DNA from: Thiotrichaceae bacterium
GTDB lineage: Bacteria > Pseudomonadota > Gammaproteobacteria > Thiotrichales > Thiotrichaceae
Assembly (NCBI GenBank): GCA_027008885.1
Contig: JALVDQ010000175.1
Span: 1 to 11,794, forward strand
Length of the DNA: 11,794 nt
Direction: 5' to 3'
Part shown: positions 1-6,993 of the stretch, piece by piece
Position numbering within the stretch: position 1 is the first letter of the stretch
Layout of the letters: every line of letters begins with the position of its first letter
Translations under genes and position numbers: made by a program
Notes under the pieces: model-generated
What the model was told of the DNA's origin: nothing
The model's input: the letters and a program-made list of their open reading frames with translations, nothing else
The model's database searches: none

Positions 1-1
1 A

Positions 2-68
2 GCTAGATTTTTTATCAATTTGAGGCGAATAGTTGTTCTATTTGACGAAAATTGAGGGAAAATCTAGC
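2..68. repeat. 67-nt imperfect palindrome (long hairpin)
   Basis: Outer arms GCTAGATTTT (2-11) and AAAATCTAGC (59-68) are perfect reverse complements. Moving inward, CAATTT (16-21) pairs with AAATTG (49-54), and AATAG (28-32) pairs with CTATT (38-42) around a 5-nt loop. Internal loops of 4x4 and 6x6 nt are symmetrical. It lies about 115 bp upstream of the exbB start. It could be a MITE-like or REP-like repeat, a leader RNA hairpin or a transcription stop for an unseen upstream gene. The pairing is directly visible; the role is unknown. Confidence 0.7.
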
Positions 69-115
69 CAAATTCAGCTTTTCCGCAGTAGGCTCACTAT
101 TTTCGGACAGGCTCC

Positions 116-124
116 TGGTATAGT
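116..124 (+). promoter_or_regulatory. possible extended -10 promoter for exbBD
   Basis: The string TGGTATAGT contains a TGn extension followed by TATAGT (119-124), which differs from the TATAAT consensus at one position. No good -35 box lies 16-18 nt upstream, as is common for extended -10 promoters. Transcription would begin about 50 nt before the exbB start. No convincing Fur-type iron operator is visible here, although exbBD genes are often iron-regulated. Confidence 0.3.
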
Positions 125-183
125 ATCTTGTAGATCGCATTTGCAATACAATAGATCAATTTAAAAATAAAAGAGGTAGGTTT

Positions 184-879
184 ATGGGTTCGATAATCGG
201 TGCAATGGGGATAATGGCGTACCCCCTGATTATTAGTTCTATCATTGCAATAGCGGTTATTGCAGGCTTGTTTGTGACTTTATCCAGAAAAAAAGTCATT
301 CCGGAAGGGATTGCTGATACCGCAAAAAAACTGGCTCTCTCCGGCAAGGTAACAGCTGCCCATGTCCAGCAAATACGAGAAAGTTCCCTGCTTGGTCGGG
401 TTCTGGCAAGCGGGCTGGAAAGCATTGGACAACCACGGCATGTGATTAAGGAAAATATTGAAGAATCTGGTCGCCATGTGATTCATTCAATGGAAAAATA
501 CATGACAACTCTGGGTACCATTGCCGCAATTTCACCGTTACTTGGCTTGCTCGGTACGGTTATTGGCATGATTAATGTATTTAGCGTTATCACTGCCCAG
601 GGTGTTGGCAGCCCTACTGAGCTTGCTGGGGGTATTTCCCAGGCTTTGGTGACGACGGCATTTGGTATCACGATTGCCGTGCCTGCACTGATTTTTCATC
701 GTTATTTCAGGGGCAAAATCAACGACTATGCGATTGAAATGGAGAAAGAAGCGATAAAATTATTATCAATTGCGTCTGCACCTCAGCGCCGTGCCACTGA
801 CAGCATAAATTCGGTGGCAAACAAACAGAGAAAACTGGCAGCAGCCCATGCGCAGATCAGAAAAGGTAAGGTTGCATGA
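184..879 (+). CDS. exbB: ExbB, MotA/TolQ/ExbB-family proton channel subunit
   Basis: Inner-membrane proton channel subunit that, with ExbD, uses proton flow to energise TonB and so drive uptake through outer-membrane receptors. The 231-residue protein has three hydrophobic segments, at about 11-33, 108-134 and 151-173, with a large cytoplasmic part between the first two. The family signature LGLLGTVIGMI (120-130) and ALVTTAFGITIAVPA (154-168) are present; Thr125 and Thr158 sit where the conserved channel threonines of Escherichia coli ExbB lie. The start follows a good ribosome site, AGAGGTAGG, 4 nt before ATG. The stop overlaps the exbD start as ATGA, implying translational coupling. TolQ is the main alternative, but the third-helix sequence and absence of tol genes favour ExbB. 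No tonB is seen, though the upstream side is cut by the window. Confidence 0.88.
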   Translation: MGSIIGAMGIMAYPLIISSIIAIAVIAGLFVTLSRKKVIPEGIADTAKKLALSGKVTAAHVQQIRESSLLGRVLASGLESIGQPRHVIKENIEESGRHVIHSMEKYMTTLGTIAAISPLLGLLGTVIGMINVFSVITAQGVGSPTELAGGISQALVTTAFGITIAVPALIFHRYFRGKINDYAIEMEKEAIKLLSIASAPQRRATDSINSVANKQRKLAAAHAQIRKGKVA

Positions 880-1304
880 ATTTTAGAAAGGATTTAGAAA
901 ATGATGTTGAGTTAAACCTCACGCCATTGATTGATGTTGTTTTCCTGTTATTAATTTTCTTCATGGTCACAACCACTTTTGATCGTGATGCGAAAATAAA
1001 AATTGACCTGCCAACAACGTCAAATGCCGCTCCCCAGGCTCAAAAAGATACCCTTGAACTGGTGATTGACAGCCAGGGAAAGTATTATGTTGACGGCAAG
1101 GAAGTGCTTAATAACAAGCCGGAAACATTATTCAGGGCAATGAGTATGGCTCTTGATGGCTGGGGCAGCAAAAATCCGGCACTGGTAATTAGTGCAGATG
1201 CCAACAGCAATTATCAATCGGTAGTAACCGCTATGGATATCGCTGGTCGTCTGGGTTTAACCAACTTCTCCATGGCAACCACACAGTCCAAGGTTAAAAA
1301 ATAA
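876..1304 (+). CDS. exbD: ExbD/TolR-family biopolymer transport protein
   Basis: Partner of ExbB in the TonB-energising proton channel. The 142-residue protein has a short cytoplasmic N-terminus, one transmembrane helix at about 18-36 and a periplasmic domain of about 100 residues. The helix begins with NLTPLIDVVFLLLIFF; Asp20 in it corresponds to the essential proton-carrying aspartate of the family (Asp25 in E. coli ExbD). The start codon overlaps the exbB stop by four bases, so the two form one transcription unit. Length matches the family. The gene ends 22 bp from the convergent parB stop. TolR is the alternative; the pairing with an ExbB-like partner and lack of tolA, tolB or pal favour ExbD. 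Confidence 0.87.
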   Translation: MNFRKDLENDVELNLTPLIDVVFLLLIFFMVTTTFDRDAKIKIDLPTTSNAAPQAQKDTLELVIDSQGKYYVDGKEVLNNKPETLFRAMSMALDGWGSKNPALVISADANSNYQSVVTAMDIAGRLGLTNFSMATTQSKVKK

Positions 1305-1327
1305 GGGGAAGAGTCACCCATATTCCC
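1296..1327 (-). terminator. weak candidate terminator for parAB
   Basis: Read leftward, GGGAA (1327-1323) can pair with TTCCC (1310-1306) across a 12-nt loop, and TTATTTTTT follows. The stem is only 5 bp and the element overlaps both the parB stop and the end of exbD. On the rightward strand there is no T-run after the hairpin, so it would serve parAB only. Confidence 0.3.
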
Positions 1328-2181
1328 TAATAACGAATATGCTCAAGGATTCCGTCGAGCTCGTCCAGATTATTATATTCAACCACCAGCTTGCCCTTGC
1401 CTTTGGCATTGTATTGAATACTCACTTTTGCGCCAAGCTTGTCAGCCAGTGACTCTTCCAGTTTTAACACTTCCACCGGTTTTGCAGGGGGGGCTTTGGG
1501 TTTGTTTTCAGGAGCTGAATTGAGGCGCTTCACGAGGCGTTCTGTATCGCGTACCGAGAGCTGGTTTTTTGCCACCTTGTGTGCGGTTTCAACCTGCAAT
1601 GTTCCACTCAATGCGAGTAAGGCACGCGCATGTCCCATATCAAGCTGGCGCTGCTCCAGCAATTCCTTGGTGCCATCTTCAAGTTCCATCAGACGTAACA
1701 AATTCGATACGGCAGCCCGCGAACGCCCGACAGAATCCGCCGTTTGCTGGTGAGTTAAACCAAAATCAGCAATCAGGCGACTCATCGCCAGTGCTTCTTC
1801 AAGCGGGTTCAGATCCTCGCGCTGAATATTCTCAATCAGCGACATTGCCGCAGCCGCCTGATCCGGTATATCACGAATAATCGCCGGAATGGTGTGCAGA
1901 CCGGCAATCTGCGATGCACGCCAGCGCCGTTCTCCGGCAATCAGTTCGTAATTGCCGCCTTCAATCCGGCGCACTACGACTGGCTGTACCAGCCCCTGCG
2001 ATTTAATCGAGTCTGCCAGTTCCTGCAATGCGTCAGGATCGATATTCAGACGCGGCTGATACTCACCTTTGCTAATTTTCTCAACCGGCAGCTTTTTAAG
2101 TTCGCTGTCCTTATTTGTATCTTTTGTGGCGGAGCTTAATAACATATCAAGCCCACGACCCAAGCCTGGTTTCATTGCCAT
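1327..2181 (-). CDS. parB: ParB, chromosome-partitioning CTPase and parS-binding protein
   Basis: Binds parS sites near the origin, spreads as a CTP-dependent sliding clamp and works with ParA to segregate the chromosome. The 284-residue protein opens with the GLGRGLDMLL motif (6-15) that is typical of chromosomal ParB. The CTP-binding box GERRWRA is at 83-89, the second conserved box ENIQREDLNPLEEA at 117-130, and a helix-turn-helix lies at about 141-164. A Pro/Lys-rich linker (about 224-236) leads to the C-terminal dimerisation domain. The start used has GGA about 12 nt upstream; an in-frame ATG two codons on is possible. It follows parA by 29 bp, so the two are co-transcribed. No canonical parS site is evident in this window. 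Confidence 0.95.
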   Translation of the reverse strand: MAMKPGLGRGLDMLLSSATKDTNKDSELKKLPVEKISKGEYQPRLNIDPDALQELADSIKSQGLVQPVVVRRIEGGNYELIAGERRWRASQIAGLHTIPAIIRDIPDQAAAAMSLIENIQREDLNPLEEALAMSRLIADFGLTHQQTADSVGRSRAAVSNLLRLMELEDGTKELLEQRQLDMGHARALLALSGTLQVETAHKVAKNQLSVRDTERLVKRLNSAPENKPKAPPAKPVEVLKLEESLADKLGAKVSIQYNAKGKGKLVVEYNNLDELDGILEHIRY

Positions 2182-2210
2182 AGGATCAAAATTTCCAATT
2201 TAAAAATGCC

Positions 2211-2996
2211 TCAAGCCGCTTCACGCGCTGCTTCCTTGCGAATCATTTCAGCCGCCAGTGCCAGATAAGCCAGCGCACCATGCGAGCGTTTATCATACAA
2301 CAGAACCGGCATACCATGACTGGGGGCTTCTGCGAGGCGAATATTTCGCGGAATGGAGGTATTGTAAAGCTTATCGCCAAAATATTCAGCCAGTTGCCTG
2401 GAAACATCCTTTGCGAGATTATTACGCGGGTCATACATGGTGCGCAACAGTCCCATGATTTCCAGCTTTGGATTTGAATTTTTGCGTATTGTCTCAATCG
2501 AGCCGAGCAGTGCAGACAAGCCTTCCAGCGCGTAATATTCGCATTGCATGGGAATTAATACAGCATTTGCAGCAACCAGTGCATTCACGGTTAGCATATT
2601 GAGTGATGGCGGACAGTCTATGAGAATATAATCAAATTCATCCCGGATCGGAACCAGTGCGTTATGCAAACGGTATTCGCGTTCTTTCATTTGCATCATT
2701 TCAACTTCCGCTATGGTTAAATCAGGACCACCTGCCAACGCGGATATATTGGTATTGGGAGCTTGCTGAATGGCACTTCTGACATCGGCATCGCCCAATA
2801 GCACATCACTTAAAAGCACTGGCGGACTATGCTTGTCCAGACCGATACCAGTTGTTGCATTGCCCTGAGGATCCATATCAACAATCAAAACACTGCGTTT
2901 CATAACAGCCAGAGAAGCTGCCATATTAACGCTGCTGGTGGTTTTTCCTACACCACCTTTTTGATTGGCTACTGCAATAATTTTAGTCATGGGCAT
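2211..2996 (-). CDS. parA: ParA/Soj, chromosome-partitioning ATPase
   Basis: Deviant-Walker ATPase that binds DNA non-specifically as an ATP dimer and moves ParB-parS complexes along the nucleoid. The 261-residue protein carries the deviant Walker A motif KGGVGKTT (13-20, signature Lys13), DMDPQGN (Walker A', 40-46) and the Walker B region YILIDCPP (123-130). It lacks the long N-terminal DNA-binding domain of plasmid ParA proteins, so it is the chromosomal type. Two starts are possible, at 2996 or at 2990 (MTKIIAVANQKGG, the more usual N-terminus); neither has a clear ribosome site. It heads the parA-parB pair. In many gammaproteobacteria parAB follows mnmG-rsmG, but here the upstream neighbour on the same strand is recQ, 117 bp away. 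Confidence 0.95.
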   Translation of the reverse strand: MPMTKIIAVANQKGGVGKTTSSVNMAASLAVMKRSVLIVDMDPQGNATTGIGLDKHSPPVLLSDVLLGDADVRSAIQQAPNTNISALAGGPDLTIAEVEMMQMKEREYRLHNALVPIRDEFDYILIDCPPSLNMLTVNALVAANAVLIPMQCEYYALEGLSALLGSIETIRKNSNPKLEIMGLLRTMYDPRNNLAKDVSRQLAEYFGDKLYNTSIPRNIRLAEAPSHGMPVLLYDKRSHGALAYLALAAEMIRKEAAREAA

Positions 2997-3026
2997 ATTA
3001 ATTCTGAAAGGATTAGAGTGTTTAAC

Positions 3027-3045
3027 ATTAACAAAATCTGTTAAT
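3027..3045. promoter_or_regulatory. inverted repeat upstream of parA, operator-like
   Basis: ATTAACA and TGTTAAT are perfect reverse complements separated by AAATC. The site lies about 31 bp before the parA start, where a repressor could bind; an extra TTAACA half-like string sits just beside it. It is AT-rich and could be fortuitous. No protein is assigned to it. Confidence 0.3.
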
Positions 3046-3061
3046 TTTTGATAGATTAAAA

Positions 3062-3090
3062 ACCCATCCCCCTACTTTTTTATATATTTT
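3062..3090. repeat. dispersed repeat, copy 1 (short form)
   Basis: This 29-bp core runs ACCCATCCCCCTAC, then TTTTTTATATATTTT, and is identical to the start of the copy at 11726. The downstream part found in the other two copies is absent or badly decayed; what follows (to about 3111) has only scattered resemblance. It lies in the recQ-parA gap, 23 bp from the recQ stop and 65 bp before the parA start. On the leftward strand it holds TATAAA (3084-3079), a possible -10 box for parA. Confidence 0.85.
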
Positions 3091-3113
3091 TGGTGTACTG
3101 AAAAAACGCAGAA

Positions 3114-5246
3114 TTAACCCATTCCGGCAACCACACAACGCAAAATACCATAATCAAATTCACCTTCAAGTTCATCAAACAGTGGTTTGAAGGCGCGTTC
3201 TTCCCTGGTTTTCAGAAGTTCTGCGGTACGCTCAATCAGTTCAATATCTTCTTCATCAATATCCAGAACATCTCTGCTGGCAAGCATTCCTGCTTCGATA
3301 ACATCCGCCAGATGGCTGTAAATTGTCGATAAAACAAGCCCGCGTTTTTCGGCTATTTCTTCAACGCTGTTGCCTTCGTGATAGAGTGCCAGCGTTTCGT
3401 TAACGGTATCTGAAAAATTGTTATTTAAAATTTCAGGCAAGGGGTATTCACGAATTACCGCCATAAACTGTTCGCCATAACGTGCCAGCTTCATTTCCCC
3501 CACACCACTGATAAAACGGAAAGTGTCTTTTGTTTGTGGACGTTTTCTTGCCATTTCAATCAGGGATGCGTCACTGAAGATAACATAGGGCGGTACGCCC
3601 TGTTCATTTGCCAGTTCGCTACGCAAATCACGCAGTGCGGCAAACAGTTCGGCATCCATAGTGCGTAATTCTGCTTTTGCCTGGCTTGATTTTGTTTTCC
3701 TGGATGCTGACGCTGATGCTGGTCTTTGGTATTTACGCGCCATCAATTTAATTTCACCGCGCAATAAAGGTCGGGATTTTTGAGTTAATTCGAGAGCGCC
3801 AAACCTTTCCATATTACTGTTCAGATAGCCCTGGGCAATCAGTTGACGGAAGAGGCTGCGCCATTCGACTTGCGTGACATCATTGCCAATCCCCCAGGTG
3901 CTTATCTTGTCATGCCCGTTCTGTATAATGCGCTGATCTGTTTTGCCCACCAGGACATCAGTCACATAGGCAACCCCAAAACGCTGTCCGGTACGATAGA
4001 CGGTTGATAATGCCTTTTGCGCATCGGTTGTGGCGTCCCAGGTTTCGGGCGGATTGAGGCAATTATCACAGTTACCGCAGGGTTCTTCCATGTGCTCGTC
4101 AAAATAAGCCAGGATTGCCTGACGACGACAACTGGCAAGCTCACAAAGCCCCAGCATGGCATCCAGTTTTTGATGAATAATGCGCTTGTATTCATCGCTG
4201 CCATTACTCTCCTGCATCATTTGTCGCAGTAGCAGAACATCCTGCAAGCCATAACTCATCCAGGCATCTGCGGGTTCACCATCACGCCCTGCCCTGCCCG
4301 TTTCCTGATAATATGCCTCGATGTTTTTGGGCAGGTTCAAATGCGCAACAAAACGCACATCGGGCTTGTCAATGCCCATTCCAAAGGCAATGGTGGCGAC
4401 AATAATCACGCCGTCTTCACGCAAAAATCGTTGCTGGTTGCGGGCGCGTACTTCAACGGGCAAGGCGGCATGATAAGGTAATGCCACCAGACCCTTGTTA
4501 GTTAGCCACTCAGCCGTTGCTTCGACTTTTTTACGCGACAGGCAGTAAACAATACCTGCATCACCTGAATGTTTTTGCTGAATGAAGCGCCATAATTTAT
4601 CGCGCGCGTTCTGTTCTTCTGAAATCGTGTAAGTGATATTGGGACGATCAAAACTACTGACATAGACACCCGCATTATTGAGCTTGAGTTGCTGAATAAT
4701 CTCACTGCGGGTACGCCTGTCAGCAGTCGCAGTCAGGGCAATTCGCGGAACCTCGGGAAAGCGCTCTGGCAACACAGACAGTTTTTGATATTCGGGACGA
4801 AAATCATGCCCCCACTGGGAAACACAGTGCGCTTCATCAATCGCAAACAGTGAAATTTTACATTGGGCGAGCAGGTTTAGTGTTTGCTCATTGAGCAATC
4901 GCTCCGGCGCGACATAGAGCATTTGCAAATCACCCCTGAGCAACGATTCTTCAACATTCTGGCGATCAAAACTGTTCAGGGTCGAGTTTAAAAAAGCGGC
5001 ATTAATACCCAGTTGCTTGAGCGCATCAACCTGATCCTGCATCAGCGCGATAAGTGGCGAGATCACCACACCAACACCATCACGCACGATTGCCGGAATC
5101 TGAAAACAGAGTGATTTACCCCCTCCAGTCGGCATCAGGACAAAAGCATCCCCGCCGTTTATGAGTTGACGGATTATATCTTCCTGGTTATGCCTGAAGT
5201 CACTATAACCGAATGTGTTTTGTAAGATGTTTTTGGCATTCTGCAT
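3114..5246 (-). CDS. recQ: ATP-dependent DNA helicase RecQ with C-terminal HTH extension
   Basis: Superfamily 2 3'-5' DNA helicase of recombination repair and replication fork processing. The 710-residue protein has helicase motif I TGGGKS (40-45), motif II DEAH (137-140), LTATAD (171-176), and the motif VI region QETGRAGRDG (314-323). The RecQ zinc site is complete: Cys373, Cys390, Cys393 and Cys396. A winged-helix region follows, then a Ser/Ala/Lys-rich linker (about 509-525) and an HRDC domain (about 527-605). Residues 615-700 form an extra helix-turn-helix-like region ending in acidic helices; E. coli RecQ, at about 609 residues, lacks it, but longer RecQ proteins have a similar extension. 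No strong ribosome site precedes the ATG. Two same-orientation copies of a dispersed repeat flank the gene. Confidence 0.95.
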   Translation of the reverse strand: MQNAKNILQNTFGYSDFRHNQEDIIRQLINGGDAFVLMPTGGGKSLCFQIPAIVRDGVGVVISPLIALMQDQVDALKQLGINAAFLNSTLNSFDRQNVEESLLRGDLQMLYVAPERLLNEQTLNLLAQCKISLFAIDEAHCVSQWGHDFRPEYQKLSVLPERFPEVPRIALTATADRRTRSEIIQQLKLNNAGVYVSSFDRPNITYTISEEQNARDKLWRFIQQKHSGDAGIVYCLSRKKVEATAEWLTNKGLVALPYHAALPVEVRARNQQRFLREDGVIIVATIAFGMGIDKPDVRFVAHLNLPKNIEAYYQETGRAGRDGEPADAWMSYGLQDVLLLRQMMQESNGSDEYKRIIHQKLDAMLGLCELASCRRQAILAYFDEHMEEPCGNCDNCLNPPETWDATTDAQKALSTVYRTGQRFGVAYVTDVLVGKTDQRIIQNGHDKISTWGIGNDVTQVEWRSLFRQLIAQGYLNSNMERFGALELTQKSRPLLRGEIKLMARKYQRPASASASRKTKSSQAKAELRTMDAELFAALRDLRSELANEQGVPPYVIFSDASLIEMARKRPQTKDTFRFISGVGEMKLARYGEQFMAVIREYPLPEILNNNFSDTVNETLALYHEGNSVEEIAEKRGLVLSTIYSHLADVIEAGMLASRDVLDIDEEDIELIERTAELLKTREERAFKPLFDELEGEFDYGILRCVVAGMG

Positions 5247-5281
5247 GGATGCTATTGTGATTTATTTTTGCTTTTATTAAT

Positions 5282-5344
5282 ACCCATCCCCCCTGTTTTT
5301 TATATATTTTTCGTAGCGTGTATTAAGGAACGAAACACAGGAGC
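5282..5344. repeat. dispersed repeat, copy 2 (full form)
   Basis: Starts ACCCATCCCCCCTG, continues TTTTTTATATATTTT, then CGTAGCGT, and ends AGGAACGAAACACAGGAGC (5326-5344). The last 19 bases match the copy at 11726-11784 exactly; the first 29 differ from it at three adjacent positions. The middle is 4 bp longer. It sits 35 bp upstream of the recQ start. The remaining bases up to the next gene (5345-5373) show nothing notable. Confidence 0.88.
5299..5326 (-). promoter_or_regulatory. candidate recQ promoter inside repeat copy 2
   Basis: Reading leftward, TTAATA (5326-5321, four of six matches to TTGACA) and TATAAA (5304-5299, five of six to TATAAT) are 16 bp apart. Transcription would start about 45 bp before the recQ ATG. 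AT-rich sequence makes such matches easy to find, so this is tentative. The -10 part is conserved in all three repeat copies. Confidence 0.3.
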
Positions 5345-5373
5345 CGATGTATGCAGAAAATATATTGAATACG

Positions 5374-5814
5374 TCAGTCACAGAGATCAAGCGCATAGGC
5401 AAACTTGCTGTAAAGATACACCGTGATAAAGCCAAAAATCAGCCCGCCCAGACCAAACCAGAATGAGTATAAACCGTTTTCCCTGCTGAGATTGCCTTCC
5501 GCCATCAATTCCAGAACAATGAGCGCAATAATCGCCCCGACCAGGGAACCCGCAAGCATAAAGTTTCTTCTGTTGTAAATACGTCGGGATTTAAGCACCA
5601 GAGGCACAAAAAAGACAATGATAAACGTTGCAATGAAGCTAATAAGAGTCAGTAGCAAATAACTGAAAAACAGGAAAAAAAGCCCGCCATCCGCAATTTC
5701 TTCTGCTAACACAAAATGTCCTGTGTAGCTGTCAATTGCGATGCCAATGAGGATATAAACCAGAGCCACAACTGGCAGCACCAGGGAAACCAGTAGATAC
5801 ACCTTTGGATTCAT
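5374..5814 (-). CDS. small four-helix membrane protein of unknown function
   Basis: I do not recognise this 146-residue protein. It is very hydrophobic, with four likely membrane helices at about 5-27, 44-74, 85-104 and 115-136. Basic residues (KSRRIYNRR, 75-83) between helices two and three suggest that loop is cytoplasmic. The N-terminal helix has no obvious cleavage site, so it is more likely an anchor than a signal peptide. No catalytic or metal-binding motif stands out. The ATG is preceded by AAGGA 11 nt upstream, lying in the loop of a perfect hairpin (5816-5837). It stands between recQ and htpX on the same strand but is separated from both by gaps containing repeats, so it is probably its own unit. 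Coding is supported by sustained hydrophobic patterning and the ribosome site. Confidence 0.65.
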   Translation of the reverse strand: MNPKVYLLVSLVLPVVALVYILIGIAIDSYTGHFVLAEEIADGGLFFLFFSYLLLTLISFIATFIIVFFVPLVLKSRRIYNRRNFMLAGSLVGAIIALIVLELMAEGNLSRENGLYSFWFGLGGLIFGFITVYLYSKFAYALDLCD

Positions 5815-5815
5815 A

Positions 5816-5837
5816 TAACTTAAGTCCTTTTAAGTTA
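5816..5837 (-). promoter_or_regulatory. hairpin presenting the ribosome binding site
   Basis: On the leftward strand TAACTTAA, loop AAGGAC, TTAAGTTA forms a perfect 8-bp stem, ending 1 nt before the ATG of the membrane protein gene. The loop contains the Shine-Dalgarno AAGGA. As RNA, the hairpin would fix the ribosome site in an exposed loop and shorten its effective distance to the start. It could instead be a protein operator. The stem is AT-rich and thus weak. Confidence 0.45.
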
Positions 5838-5975
5838 AAGCCTGTCAGGGAATAGTGAAGTTGCTACGACCTGCTACAAATAGCCTTGCAAGTATAAAAA
5901 GGACTGTTTTTTATATCGTAAGATAATAGATAAAACGAGGCAAAATACAGATAAGGGGCGATAATAAACACCAAA

Positions 5976-6007
5976 CAGGGTCGGCTTTGCAAGGCTTACC
6001 GACCCTG
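5976..6007 (-). terminator. REP-like palindrome, possible htpX terminator
   Basis: CAGGGTCGG (5976-5984) and CCGACCCTG (5999-6007) are perfect 9-bp arms around a 14-nt spacer. Read leftward, about 38 bp after the htpX stop, the hairpin is followed by TTTGGTGTTTATT, a broken T-run that could support termination. Its design (GC-rich arms around a spacer containing GC-CTTA) resembles the palindromes at 9017-9144, so it may be a member of a dispersed repeat family. The rest of this 231-bp gap (5838-5975, 6008-6045) shows no gene. Confidence 0.5.
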
Positions 6008-6045
6008 AGGTGAGAGGAGATATACGAGAGAGATGAATTACGAAT

Positions 6046-6951
6046 TTAGGCTTTCTTTAGTGCTTCAATCCTGACTTCCAGTGGTGGATGCGTTGCAAAT
6101 AACTTTGCCAGACCATCCTTTACGCCACCGGCAATACCAAAGGCTGCCATTTCGCCGGATAACTCGGGCGGATGCAGTGATTGCAAACGGCGTAGCGCGG
6201 CAATCATTTTTTCACGTCCGGCAAGGCTCGCGCCGCCTTTGTCTGCATGAAACTCACGATAGCGTGAAAACCAGGCGACAATAATACTTGCCAAAAAGCC
6301 AAGTAACATCTGTGCCAGCATTGATACCATAAAATAGGTCATGCCATAACTGTCGCTGCTGCTTTCGCCATCCCGATTACCTGAGAGGACAGAATTAACC
6401 AGATGTGCTATTACCCGCGAGAAGAAAATGACAAAGGTGTTCAGGACGCCCTGCAACAGCGTTTGAGTCACCATATCACCATTGGCAACGTGTGCCATTT
6501 CATGCCCCAGGACTGCCTCGACTTCATCAGCATTCATGGTTTCCAGCAAACCGGTACTCACGGCAACCAGTGCGTCATTTTTACGCGCGCCAGTTGCAAA
6601 GGCATTGGGAGCGCCATGAAAAATACCCACGGTGGGCATATCAATACCAACCTTGTCTGCCTGGCGTTTAACCACATTCAGGAGCCAGCGCTCTTCTTTT
6701 GTGCTTGGCGTATCAATAACATGCACGCCCATGCTGCGAATGGCAGCACCTTTTGACATCCATAAACTGATAAATGCGCCGCCAAAACCTAAAGCCAGAG
6801 ACATCACTGCGATATAGCCAAATCCGGCAGGCAATCCCATTGCCATCATTTTTTGGGTGATACCGAAGGCAGCATCGAGCAAATTCCAGACGATACCCAG
6901 CACCGCAACAACAGCAAGGTTTGTTACAATTAATAATAAAATTCGTTTCAT
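6046..6951 (-). CDS. htpX: HtpX, membrane-bound zinc metalloprotease
   Basis: M48-family inner-membrane protease that degrades damaged or misassembled membrane proteins, acting alongside FtsH. The 301-residue protein has membrane helices at about 4-24 and 43-64, the zinc motif HEMAH (150-154; His150 and His154 ligands, Glu151 catalytic), two more hydrophobic segments (about 164-188 and 204-228) and the third ligand Glu233 in YREFHAD (231-237). The C-terminal ATHPP motif (286-290) is also typical. Length fits the family. The start has AGGA 5 nt upstream. A heat-shock-like promoter lies about 42 bp upstream. It is divergent from the aminotransferase gene with a 137-bp gap. Confidence 0.96.
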   Translation of the reverse strand: MKRILLLIVTNLAVVAVLGIVWNLLDAAFGITQKMMAMGLPAGFGYIAVMSLALGFGGAFISLWMSKGAAIRSMGVHVIDTPSTKEERWLLNVVKRQADKVGIDMPTVGIFHGAPNAFATGARKNDALVAVSTGLLETMNADEVEAVLGHEMAHVANGDMVTQTLLQGVLNTFVIFFSRVIAHLVNSVLSGNRDGESSSDSYGMTYFMVSMLAQMLLGFLASIIVAWFSRYREFHADKGGASLAGREKMIAALRRLQSLHPPELSGEMAAFGIAGGVKDGLAKLFATHPPLEVRIEALKKA

Positions 6952-6993
6952 TGTTATCCTGTTTCTTCCTAAATTTATCTATTCAAAGAATAA

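Noticed and set aside
111..117. GCTCCTG matching the reverse complement of the end of the dispersed repeat
   Set aside because: Seven bases is within chance expectation and nothing else of the repeat is found beside it.
125..183. Fur-box-like iron operator upstream of exbBD
   Set aside because: AT-rich, but no 7-1-7 inverted repeat close to TGATAAT-N-ATTATCA is present.
1439..1880. Open frames opposite parB on the rightward strand
   Set aside because: They are shadows of the parB coding sequence, without ribosome sites or recognisable domains.
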